Shown here: one piece after another, positions 16,040-23,793 of the stretch
Layout: each line of letters begins with the position of its first letter
Position numbering within the stretch: position 1 is the stretch's first letter
From: RGIG1995 sp045652425
GTDB taxonomy: Bacteria > Bacillota > Clostridia > Oscillospirales > CAG-272
Length of the DNA stretch: 64,000 nucleotides
Assembly (NCBI GenBank): GCA_045652425.1
Contig: JAZRUG010000035.1
Span: 14,232-78,231, forward strand
Direction of reading: 5' to 3'
Made by a program: the position numbers and the translations under genes
The notes under the pieces: generated by a model
Databases searched by the model: none
Told to the model about the DNA's origin: nothing
Seen by the model: only the letters and a program-made list of their open reading frames with translations

Positions 16040-16975
16040 TTATTTAATCTCCTTTGAAAGTTTAAGTCCTGTCGTTTCATCAATACCCATGAGGATATTC
16101 ATATTCTGTATCGCGCTTCCCGATGCGCCTTTGCCGAGGTTATCAAATCTTGATACGAGAAGTATTCTTTCGTCGTTGCCCTTAACGCTTATCTGCATAT
16201 CGTCGCAACCCTCAAGATATGTGGCTGACATAAAGCCGCCTTCCTCTTCTTCATCATAGTGAATAATAGATGTGTTATAAATGTGCTTGTAAATGTTTTT
16301 TATGTCGTTTATATTTCCGTTAAGGTCATCTGCAAACAGCGGTATCGTAACTTCCATTCCGCTGTAAAAGTCGCCAACGATGGGGCAGAAAGCGGGGGCG
16401 TTATCGAGTCCGCATATAGCAACCATTTCTTTGAGGTGTTTATGTTGTTGTGTCAACGCATATTGACGGGGACCTTTAAGAAGAGGGGAGCGTTCTGCTG
16501 ATTCATAGTCGGCAATCATCTTCTTGCCACCGCCGGAATAACCGGTAAGTGAAAATGCAGAAAGCTTTGCATCACTATTAATTATACCTGCATTAACGAG
16601 GGGCTGAACCAATGCAACAAAGCCGCTTGCGTGGCATCCGGGATTTGCAACTCTTTTTGATTTTGCAATTCTCTCTCTGAAGTTTCCTATTTCGGGGAAA
16701 CCATAGTCCCAACCGTCATTCGTTCTGTGTGCCGTTGACGTATCAATAATCGCGGTGTTGGGGTTGTCGATAAGTGTTATCGCCTCTCTTGCCGCATCGT
16801 CGGGCAAACAGAGAAATGCGATATCGCAACTGTTTAATGCTTCTTTTCTGTATTTATTGTCTTTTCTTTTGTCGTCATCAAGTATAATAAGTTCTATATC
16901 TTTTCTAGTGGAAAGTCTGTCGTAAATACGGAGTCCCGTTGTACCCGCGCTCCCGTCTATAAATACCTTCTTCAT
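16040..16975 (-). CDS. argC: N-acetyl-gamma-glutamyl-phosphate reductase, short (type 2-like) form
   Basis: ArgC reduces acetylglutamyl phosphate to the semialdehyde with NADPH. The 311-residue product starts with DGSAGTTGLRI, the nucleotide-binding loop of the shorter ArgC class (type 2, about 310 residues, against ~345 for type 1). The active-site cysteine is in VANPGCHASG (C114). FPEIGNFRE and GYSGGGKKM also fit the type 2 group. The start codon overlaps the argH stop by 4 bp (ATGA), so they are translationally coupled. Confidence 0.93.
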   Translation of the reverse strand: MKKVFIDGSAGTTGLRIYDRLSTRKDIELIILDDDKRKDNKYRKEALNSCDIAFLCLPDDAAREAITLIDNPNTAIIDTSTAHRTNDGWDYGFPEIGNFRERIAKSKRVANPGCHASGFVALVQPLVNAGIINSDAKLSAFSLTGYSGGGKKMIADYESAERSPLLKGPRQYALTQQHKHLKEMVAICGLDNAPAFCPIVGDFYSGMEVTIPLFADDLNGNINDIKNIYKHIYNTSIIHYDEEEEGGFMSATYLEGCDDMQISVKGNDERILLVSRFDNLGKGASGSAIQNMNILMGIDETTGLKLSKEIK

Positions 16976-18348
16976 TTCTTCAGCACTTCCTTTACGTATT
17001 TTATCTGCGCTTCAACCGAGCCTACGGATGTTCCGCCTTCGCTGATTCTCTTTTCTACGCAGGTTTTAAGGTCGATTTCTGTATATAGATCTTCTTCAAA
17101 TATTTCGCTGTGTTTTTTGTATTCTTCAATAGGATACGTTTCAAGCACAAGCTCTTTCTTTATGCAATCGGCTACAATGCTTCCTGAAATCTTGTATGCC
17201 TGTCTGAAAGGCATACCTTTTTTTACGAGATAGTCTGCAAGGTCGGTAGCGTTTATAAAGCCTTTTTGCGCCGCCTTCAACATATTGTCGGGCAATGCTT
17301 TCATCGTTTCTATCATGCCTTTGGTTATGTCAAGGCACATGATTACAGTCTCAACCGAGTCGAATACACATTCTTTATCTTCCTGCATATCTTTGTTGTA
17401 TGCAAGGGGAAGTCCTTTGAGGGAGGTGAGAAGTGTCATCAAATCGCCGTAAACTCTGCCCGTCTTTCCTCTTACAAGCTCTGCCATATCGGGATTCTTC
17501 TTCTGGGGCATTATTGATGAGCCGGTTGTATAGGAGTCGGATAATTCAACAAACTTGAATTCCCAACTCGACCAGAGTATCAGCTCTTCAGAAAAGCGTG
17601 ATAAGTGCATCATCATTAAAGCAATATCACTCATTAATTCCACGCTGAAATCTCTGTCGGATACACCGTCAAGACTGTTTAACGTTATGCCGTCGAAACC
17701 GAGAAGTTCAGCTTCGTATCTTCTGTCTGTGTTGTAGGTTGTACCTGCAAGTGCGCAACAACCTATGGGAGATACATTCATTCTCTTTCTGCAATCGGTC
17801 AATCTGTCTACGTCGCGTAAAAGCATCATAGCGTATGACATAAGATGATGACCGAATGTAATGGGCTGCGCTCTTTGCAGATGTGTGTAGCCCGGCATAA
17901 TAGCGCTTTTGTATTCTTCTGCTTTATTCGTAAAGGCTTCAATAAGATTATTAGTTTTTTCTATTATCGTATCAGTTTGCGCCCGGAGATACATACGTAT
18001 ATCAAGAGCAACTTGGTCGTTTCTGCTTCTTGCTGTGTGAAGTTTCTTGCCTACATCCCCTATTCTTTCGGTGAGTACTTGCTCAACGAACATGTGTATA
18101 TCTTCACAGTCGGGATCAAAGTCAAGATTACCGTTATCTATATCGGATAAAATACCTTCAAGTCCTGCAACAAGCGCATCTTTGTCGCTTTCTTCAATTA
18201 TTCCGCACTTGGAAAGCATCTTTGCGTGTGCTATACTGCCTGTAATATCCTCGCGGTACATCTTGCAGTCAAATCTTATTGATGAGTTGAAGTCGTCAGC
18301 CAGCTTTTCTGTTATGCCGCCTGTTCTTCCTGCCCACATTTTTGCCAT
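16972..18348 (-). CDS. argH: Argininosuccinate lyase
   Basis: ArgH splits argininosuccinate to arginine and fumarate, the last step of synthesis. The 458-residue protein matches the family length and has HTARSRNDQVALD, TPGYTHLQRAQP-like (MPGYTHLQRAQP) and the signature GSSIMPQKKNPD with the catalytic serine. It follows argG after about 100 bp and overlaps argC by 4 bp. Confidence 0.97.
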   Translation of the reverse strand: MAKMWAGRTGGITEKLADDFNSSIRFDCKMYREDITGSIAHAKMLSKCGIIEESDKDALVAGLEGILSDIDNGNLDFDPDCEDIHMFVEQVLTERIGDVGKKLHTARSRNDQVALDIRMYLRAQTDTIIEKTNNLIEAFTNKAEEYKSAIMPGYTHLQRAQPITFGHHLMSYAMMLLRDVDRLTDCRKRMNVSPIGCCALAGTTYNTDRRYEAELLGFDGITLNSLDGVSDRDFSVELMSDIALMMMHLSRFSEELILWSSWEFKFVELSDSYTTGSSIMPQKKNPDMAELVRGKTGRVYGDLMTLLTSLKGLPLAYNKDMQEDKECVFDSVETVIMCLDITKGMIETMKALPDNMLKAAQKGFINATDLADYLVKKGMPFRQAYKISGSIVADCIKKELVLETYPIEEYKKHSEIFEEDLYTEIDLKTCVEKRISEGGTSVGSVEAQIKYVKEVLKK

Positions 18349-18396
18349 AGAGAATTGTTCACTCCTTGTAAAATTTCCTTGTAATTTAAAAGGCTA

Positions 18397-18427
18397 TAAG
18401 GGACTGCTTGTTTTCGACAGCCCCTTA
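18397..18427 (-). terminator. Hairpin between argG and argH
   Basis: TAAGGGACTG / CAGCCCCTTA arms with one mismatch, without a good T-run. It may cause partial termination or mRNA processing, giving more argG than downstream message. Confidence 0.45.
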
Positions 18428-18448
18428 TTAATTATTTTGTCCTAATTA

Positions 18449-19675
18449 TTATTTCTCGTTGTTCTTCTTGTTAACAAGTGCCTGAATTGTAACGGGAAGA
18501 CCGTAAAGGTTGATAAATCCGTCTGCATCCTTCTGGTTGTAGTCGCTTTCACCAAAGGTTGCGATTTCTTCGCTGTACAATGTGTAAGGAGACCAAACAC
18601 CTGCGTTTATCATATTGCCCTTGTAGAGCTTGAGTTTTACTTTACCTGTAACCTTTTCCTGTGTCTTGTCAACGAATGCGCTCATAGCTTCGCGGAGAGG
18701 TGTGAACCACTGACCGTTGTAAACGAGCTCTGCAAATGTAATTGACATTCTCTGCTTTTCGTGAAGTGTCATCTTGTCAAGGCAGATGCTTTCGAGTACG
18801 CTGTGTGCCTTGTAAAGAATTGTACCACCGGGAGTTTCATATACGCCACGGCACTTCATACCTACGAGACGGTTTTCTACAATGTCAATAATACCGATAC
18901 CGTTTGCACCGCCGATTTCATTGAGTTTTAAAATGATATTCTTTGCAGACATCTTTTCACCGTCAAGAGCTACCGGAACACCCTGTTCAAAATCAAGTGT
19001 AACGTACGTGGGGGCATCGGGAGCATTGATGGGGGATACGCTCATTTCAAGGAAGCCGGGCTTTTCATATTGAGGTTCGTTGCCTGTATCTTCAAGATCC
19101 ATACCTTCGTGTGAAAGGTGCCAGAGGTTCTTGTCCTTGGAATAGTTTGTTTCTCTGTTTATCTTAAGAGGAATGTTGTGGGCTTCTGCGTAATCAATTT
19201 CTTCTTCACGAGATTTGATGTCCCATTCTCTCCAAGGAGCGATAATAGCTAAATCGGGTGCAAAATGCTTGATCGCAAGTTCGAAACGAACCTGGTCGTT
19301 ACCTTTGCCTGTGCAACCGTGGCAAACAGCGTCTGCACCTTCTTTGAGTGCAATTTCTACAAGACCTTTTGCTATGCAGGGACGTGCATGGCTTGTACCG
19401 AGGAGATATTCTTCGTAAACAGCGCCTGCCTTAACGCAGGGGATTATATAATCGTCAACATATTCATCTGTGAGGTCAAGAACATAGAGTTTTGATGCGC
19501 CTGTCTTGAGAGCTTTCTCTTCAAGACCTTCAAGCTCGTCAGCCTGACCAACGTTACCGGAAACTGCGATAACTTCACAGTTGTTGTAGTTTTCTTTCAA
19601 CCACGGAATAATAATTGATGTATCAAGGCCTCCGGAATATGCAAGAACGACTTTTTTAATGTTTTCTTTATTCAT
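18449..19675 (-). CDS. argG: Argininosuccinate synthase
   Basis: ArgG joins citrulline and aspartate with ATP. The 408-residue protein has the N-type ATP pyrophosphatase P-loop AYSGGLDTS (residues 12-20), then TGKGNDQVRFE and the family segments NRETNYSKDKNLWHLSHEG and GMKCRGVYETPGG. AAAGGAG precedes the ATG. It is the first gene of the arg operon, and the promoter upstream carries an ARG box, so ArgR with arginine should repress the whole row. Confidence 0.97.
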   Translation of the reverse strand: MNKENIKKVVLAYSGGLDTSIIIPWLKENYNNCEVIAVSGNVGQADELEGLEEKALKTGASKLYVLDLTDEYVDDYIIPCVKAGAVYEEYLLGTSHARPCIAKGLVEIALKEGADAVCHGCTGKGNDQVRFELAIKHFAPDLAIIAPWREWDIKSREEEIDYAEAHNIPLKINRETNYSKDKNLWHLSHEGMDLEDTGNEPQYEKPGFLEMSVSPINAPDAPTYVTLDFEQGVPVALDGEKMSAKNIILKLNEIGGANGIGIIDIVENRLVGMKCRGVYETPGGTILYKAHSVLESICLDKMTLHEKQRMSITFAELVYNGQWFTPLREAMSAFVDKTQEKVTGKVKLKLYKGNMINAGVWSPYTLYSEEIATFGESDYNQKDADGFINLYGLPVTIQALVNKKNNEK

Positions 19676-19698
19676 AATATATAACTCCTTTTATGTGG

Positions 19699-19712
19699 TG
19701 AATAAATATTCA
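19699..19712. promoter_or_regulatory. ARG box (ArgR operator) in the argG leader
   Basis: TGAATAAATATTCA fits the ArgR consensus TGAATWWWWATTCA at every position, and flanking G/C extends the palindrome to 16 bp. A degenerate second box (TGAATATGCATACA, 19723-19736) lies 24 bp away and touches the -10. Paired boxes are usual for ArgR hexamers. Confidence 0.85.
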
Positions 19713-19735
19713 CGCGTTTTCTTGAATATGCATAC

Positions 19736-19764
19736 ATTATACGCACATTATGCAATTTTGTCAA
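19736..19764 (-). promoter_or_regulatory. Consensus promoter of the arginine operon
   Basis: On the minus strand TTGACA (19764-19759), a 17-nt spacer and TATAAT (19741-19736). The main ARG box lies just downstream of the expected start. The remaining ~285 bp to 20050 are AT-rich and show no gene I can support. Confidence 0.88.
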
Positions 19765-20050
19765 GGGTTAAAACAGCATATTTTTTGATTTCATAATTTG
19801 TTTACAATTACATCGATTTGAAGTCGTTTTTTGACTAAAAAAAATGGTTTGCCAAGCCTGTTTTTGTGCATTTTTGCATCTGTGGCGGATGTTGGCGTTA
19901 TTATTAATAAAAAAACACGGGAAAGAAAAAATGTATGAATGTGTATTTATGCATAAATGGTGTATATTTCATTTTGCGGAAAATAGAAAGCTAATGAAAA
20001 AATCATCATACGAACAATCGTATATTTTTCTCAATTCAGCAAAAAGAAAA

Positions 20051-20086
20051 TGCCGATAAAAAACAATGGTTTGCTTTTTATCGGCA
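20051..20086 (-). terminator. Terminator of the D-amino-acid aminotransferase gene
   Basis: TGCCGATAAAAA / TTTTTATCGGCA arms around a 12-nt loop, followed on the minus strand by a T-rich tail. Confidence 0.85.
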
Positions 20087-20113
20087 AGTAAAATTTTTAT
20101 AGGTGAATCGGTT

Positions 20114-20953
20114 TTATTTCATATCGTGCTTTTCAAAATAGAGGTCTTGAAGTCTCTTTACAAGCTCGGGGTTCTTTCCGCCGACAGCTTTGCCGTCGAT
20201 TTCACATGCCGCCAGAAGAACGGAGGTTGTGCTTCCCATAAGTACTTCATCTGCATTAAACAATTCGTCAAGAGTGTATTCTCTTTCTTCGTAGGGAATA
20301 CCGTATTCACGGCATATCTCGAGTACGTGCTTTCTTGTGATACTGGGAAGAATAAGATTGTCAAGAGGGTGAGTTATAACAACGCCGTCCTTTATAATAA
20401 AGTTAGCGGTATGAGAACCCTCTGTAACTATATTTCCTCTGTGGAAAATAGCTTCATCGCAGCCTGCCTGTTTTGCGGCTTCGCTTGCAAGGCAGTTGGG
20501 AATAAGGTTAATCGTCTTTATATTGCAGAAATAGAAACGGTTGTCTTCCTGTGTGAGAAGCTTAACTCTCCTCGTCTGATCGCCTATCTTCTTGGGGGTG
20601 ATATATGCAAAGAGGGACGGTTTTTTACAATCGGGGAATATGTGGTTTCTCGGTGCCGTTCCTCTTGACATCTGCCAATAGAGAATAAAATCTTTCTCAT
20701 CTTTGTCTGCCTTTTCTATAAGAGACATAAAGATTTCTTCCATTTCTTCTCTTGTTTTGTCTATTTCTATTTTAAGAAGTTTACAACTGTTGTAAAATCT
20801 GTCAAGGTGGTCATCGAGATCAACGGGCTTTCTGTTGTGTATAAAAGCAACGTCATATACGCCGTCTCCAAAATATACTGCTCTGTCAAGCGCTGATACC
20901 TTCAAATCTTCAAGCGCCGCAATCTCACCGTTGTAATAACCGACATTCTTCAT
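20114..20953 (-). CDS. D-amino-acid aminotransferase (class IV, PLP)
   Basis: A 279-residue fold-type IV aminotransferase. The opening YYNGEIA...DRAVYFGDGVYD is typical of D-alanine aminotransferases, which supply D-glutamate or D-alanine for the cell wall. The PLP lysine should be in the IKTINLIPN segment, followed by EAAKQAGCDEAIFHRGNIVTEG. Branched-chain and aminodeoxychorismate lyase relatives share the fold, so substrate is probable and not proven. The ATG at 20953 is chosen for AAAAGGAG 9 nt upstream; the longer frame to 21001 covers the leader. It has its own promoter and terminator. Confidence 0.85.
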   Translation of the reverse strand: MKNVGYYNGEIAALEDLKVSALDRAVYFGDGVYDVAFIHNRKPVDLDDHLDRFYNSCKLLKIEIDKTREEMEEIFMSLIEKADKDEKDFILYWQMSRGTAPRNHIFPDCKKPSLFAYITPKKIGDQTRRVKLLTQEDNRFYFCNIKTINLIPNCLASEAAKQAGCDEAIFHRGNIVTEGSHTANFIIKDGVVITHPLDNLILPSITRKHVLEICREYGIPYEEREYTLDELFNADEVLMGSTTSVLLAACEIDGKAVGGKNPELVKRLQDLYFEKHDMK

Positions 20954-21005
20954 AGTATTTATCTCCTTTTTGAGTAGTAATGTGCATACCGCCGTATGCA
21001 AGTTA

Positions 21006-21034
21006 ATTATATAGCTATTAGATTAGTTTGTCAA
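21006..21034 (-). promoter_or_regulatory. Consensus promoter of the D-amino-acid aminotransferase
   Basis: On the minus strand TTGACA (21034-21029), a 17-nt spacer and TATAAT (21011-21006). Confidence 0.85.
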
Positions 21035-21064
21035 TTGAGTTTTGTTGATAACAGTCGTTAGTTT

Positions 21065-22615
21065 TTACGAAAAATATTTTCTGTCAAGGGAACGAAGCTG
21101 TATAGCTTCCGCTATATGCTTGACTTGAATCTTATCGCTGTTGTCGAGGTCGGCAATGGTTAAAGCAACGCGTAAAATTCTATCGTAGCCACGTGCTGAC
21201 ATTCCCATTTTTTCAAACGCCGCGCGTAATAAATTGTGCGCATCGCTGTCGAGTGCGCAATATTTTCTTATCTGGCTCGTTGTCATATCTGCGTTTGAAT
21301 ATATCGGCTTGCCTGCGTACGTTGTTTCGTTTTTGAAACGCTCAACGGCTCTCGCTCTTGCCGCGTCAACTCTTTCGCGTATCTTGTCGGAGCTTTCTGC
21401 GGGTTTGGTGTCCGATAATTCGTTATACGAAAGGGAAGATACCTCAAGCTGTATATCTATTCTGTCAATAAGCGGTCCGCTTATTTTGGATATGTATTTT
21501 CTTATATCTTCGGGTTTGCAAGTGCATTTTTTTGTCGGGTGTCCGTAATAGCCGCACTTACATGGGTTCATCGCGCATACGAGCATAAACGAAGAGGGGA
21601 AAGTAAAATGCCCTGCGGCTCTCGTAACCGTAATGCTGCCGTCTTCAAGGGGCTGACGCAATACTTCCGTTGCACTCTTGTTGAATTCGGGTAATTCATC
21701 GAGGAACAGTATGCCGTTATGCGCCAAGGATAGTTCGCCGGGCATGGGTATTCTGCCGCCGCCCGAAAGCGCTACCGACGACATAGTGTGGTGAGGTGAA
21801 CGGAACGGTCTTTCGACGATGAGCGAGTCGGAGGGAAGTGTTCCCGCAATAGAGTGAATCTTTGTTGATTCAACAGCCTCATCAAAGGTTATTCTCGGTA
21901 AGATTGACGGAATACGCTTTGCAAGCATACTTTTTCCGGTTCCGGGGGGACCGATAAGTAAAACGTTATGGTTTCCGGCTGCCGCGATTTCAAGGGCTCT
22001 TTTTGCCTTTTCTTGTCCCTTAACGTCGGCAAAATCCATCTTTGTGTTTGCTCTTTGTCTTTCAAAAATATCCTTGTCAAATTCGACGGGGGATATTACT
22101 GTCTTGCCATTCAAATGCTCAACAAGCTCTCTTATGTTGCGTACGGGATACGCTTTTATTCCCGATACGACAGAAGCTTCTTTTGCGTTGTCGTATGGAA
22201 CGTATATTTCTTTTCTGCCTTTAGCTTTTGCGCACAATGCCATCGACAAAACGCCTCGAACACTTCTGAAGTTACCCGACATTGACATTTCGCCTATAAA
22301 GCATTTGTCAGAAAGGTCGGTGGATTTTTTAATCGTGCCGCTGCTGTGCAAAATAGCGGTAAGGAGTGCCATATCGAACGTAGAGCCTTCTTTTTTCATA
22401 TCTGCGGGAGCAAGGTTTATAACTATTGCCGAGTCGGGAAACATAAATCCGCTATTTTCCAAAGCTGCTTGAATTCGCTTTTCAGCCTCTTTTACTGCAG
22501 CATCGGGTAAACCTACTATTTCAAAGCAGGGAAGCTTATCCTGCATATTACATTCAACTGTTACTTCAAAGCCGTCAATGCCCATAACGCCTGACGAAAA
22601 TACTGTTGATAGCAC
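21065..22615 (-). CDS. YifB/ComM family AAA+ ATPase (Mg-chelatase-like)
   Basis: The 516-residue protein has an N-terminal Lon-protease-like fold (MGIDGFEVTVECNMQDKLPC to about 170) and then an AAA+ module: Walker A GPPGTGKSMLAKRI, Walker B GILFLDELPEF, and a cysteine cluster CAMNPCKCGYYG...KKCTC. This is the full ComM/YifB layout. ComM is a branch-migrating helicase in natural transformation of Gram-negative bacteria; its role in Clostridia is less clear. dprA, another transformation gene, is present at 42.5 kb. The start is a GTG preceded by AGAGGTGA. Confidence 0.92.
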   Translation of the reverse strand: MLSTVFSSGVMGIDGFEVTVECNMQDKLPCFEIVGLPDAAVKEAEKRIQAALENSGFMFPDSAIVINLAPADMKKEGSTFDMALLTAILHSSGTIKKSTDLSDKCFIGEMSMSGNFRSVRGVLSMALCAKAKGRKEIYVPYDNAKEASVVSGIKAYPVRNIRELVEHLNGKTVISPVEFDKDIFERQRANTKMDFADVKGQEKAKRALEIAAAGNHNVLLIGPPGTGKSMLAKRIPSILPRITFDEAVESTKIHSIAGTLPSDSLIVERPFRSPHHTMSSVALSGGGRIPMPGELSLAHNGILFLDELPEFNKSATEVLRQPLEDGSITVTRAAGHFTFPSSFMLVCAMNPCKCGYYGHPTKKCTCKPEDIRKYISKISGPLIDRIDIQLEVSSLSYNELSDTKPAESSDKIRERVDAARARAVERFKNETTYAGKPIYSNADMTTSQIRKYCALDSDAHNLLRAAFEKMGMSARGYDRILRVALTIADLDNSDKIQVKHIAEAIQLRSLDRKYFS

Positions 22616-22655
22616 TCTAAATCACCTCTAACATCGATATGATATATTAACCTAC

Positions 22656-22684
22656 ATTATATCACAGCACGCTGTTTTTTGCAA
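22656..22684 (-). promoter_or_regulatory. Promoter of the ComM/YifB gene
   Basis: On the minus strand TTGCAA (22684-22679), a 17-nt spacer and TATAAT (22661-22656). Confidence 0.75.
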
Positions 22685-22748
22685 CAGATTTTCAACTTTC
22701 TTGGAAATAAGAAAGAATGAAAATCCCAAATGATTTAAAAATCATTAC

Positions 22749-23330
22749 CTCTATGTATTTATAAGTACGTACAGACCAAGGAAGATTCCAAAGATTTCAC
22801 CTCTGTGTATTGTACGTACAGTCAAGACAGGAAGATTCCAAAGAGGTCTCCTCTTTGGTCGTTTTGGGGGCATGGGGTTCAAAGGGGTGGGGGGATCGAA
22901 ACCCCCAGCCCCTTTGTGCCTTCTTTGCAATACTTTCTTGGCATCAAGAAAGTATGAAAAAAAGAAAAATTAGAACTCTTTTAGAACAATATCTCTGTGA
23001 TAATTGTAAGATTTATCTGAACAAATGTAATTATAAAAAGATACATTCTTTCAGTCTTTTATTCGTTACTTTCTTTCCGTAAAGAAAGTAACCAAAGAAG
23101 ACGCAAGGGGGGCAAGGGTTTCGATTCCCCCGCCCCCTTGACCCCCTACCCCCAAAACGGCCAAAGGTTTTCCACCTTTGGAATCTTCCTTGGTTTGTGC
23201 GTTCTTTTATTAAATACATAGAGATGTTGTTTTTTATGGGTATAGTATTTTTTTGAAAAATACTATCAAAGTTGTTGCTTCTTTGGACTCTTCCTTGGTT
23301 TGTGCAAACTTTTTTATAAATACAAAGAGG
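22749..23330. repeat. MITE-like inverted element with four copies of a ~50-bp terminal motif
   Basis: The motif CTCTATGTATTTA...ACCAAGGAAGATTCCAAAG occurs at 22749-22793 and as a direct neighbour at 22801-22843. Its inverse occurs at 23176-23223 and again at 23280-23330. Between them are matching inverted GC-rich arms (about 22855-22925 against 23100-23165) and two palindromes with AAGAAAGTA arms (22930-22955, 23068-23091). The middle (22960-23060) is AT-rich. Short ORFs here are just the two arms read in frame. No transposase is present. Confidence 0.7.
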
Positions 23331-23420
23331 TGTGGTTTTGGGAATTTTATTGTTCTAAATAGGATAGAGGGGAAGTTTTAAAAAATTATTTGTGGGGAGT
23401 TGTGCTTATTGACAAATTTA

Positions 23421-23454
23421 AAAACCCTTTCAGGCTGTTGCCTAAAAGGGTTTT
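23421..23454 (-). terminator. Terminator of rpsU
   Basis: AAAACCCTTT / AAAGGGTTTT arms with an inner CAGG / CCT stem. The minus-strand exit is a T-run. Confidence 0.88.
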
Positions 23455-23491
23455 AGATTGTTCAAAATAAAACGATCTTCTGTAATGTAAA

Positions 23492-23668
23492 TTACTTGAA
23501 CTTGCGCTTACGTGCCGCTTCGGATTTCTTCTTGCGTTTTACGCTGGGCTTTTCATAATGCTCTCTCTTACGGAGTTCAGCAAGAACGCCGGACTTAGCA
23601 CACTGTCTCTTAAATCTACGAAGAGCACTGTCAAGAGATTCATTTTCTTTGACTTTAATTTCTGCCAT
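23492..23668 (-). CDS. rpsU: 30S ribosomal protein S21
   Basis: A 58-residue basic protein starting MAEIKVKENESLDSALRRF and ending in a run of Lys/Arg (RKRKFK). It matches S21, a small-subunit protein involved in initiation, in length and sequence. The ATG is preceded by GGGAGGG. The leader holds a CATTCT-type hairpin. It has its own consensus promoter and terminator, so it is a single-gene unit downstream of leuS. Confidence 0.96.
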   Translation of the reverse strand: MAEIKVKENESLDSALRRFKRQCAKSGVLAELRKREHYEKPSVKRKKKSEAARKRKFK

Positions 23669-23724
23669 TTTGTTTTCCCTCCCTCCATACTATGGAAAAG
23701 AGAATGTTACCATTCTTAAAGATT

Positions 23725-23753
23725 ATTATACTCTTTTGCCTTTAATATGTCAA
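23725..23753 (-). promoter_or_regulatory. Consensus promoter of rpsU
   Basis: On the minus strand TTGACA (23753-23748), a 17-nt spacer and TATAAT (23730-23725). Confidence 0.88.
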
Positions 23754-23793
23754 TATTTTTTTAGCATTTTTTTGCAAAAAGTTGAAATTTTGA

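Noticed and set aside
19844..20059. 71-codon frame upstream of argG
   Set aside because: It overlaps the terminator palindrome, has no ribosome site and no recognisable domain; treated as AT-rich non-coding DNA.
22810..23219. Two short frames in the 22.8-23.2 kb block
   Set aside because: They are the two inverted arms of the repeat read in frame, which explains their similar Gly/Arg-rich sequences.
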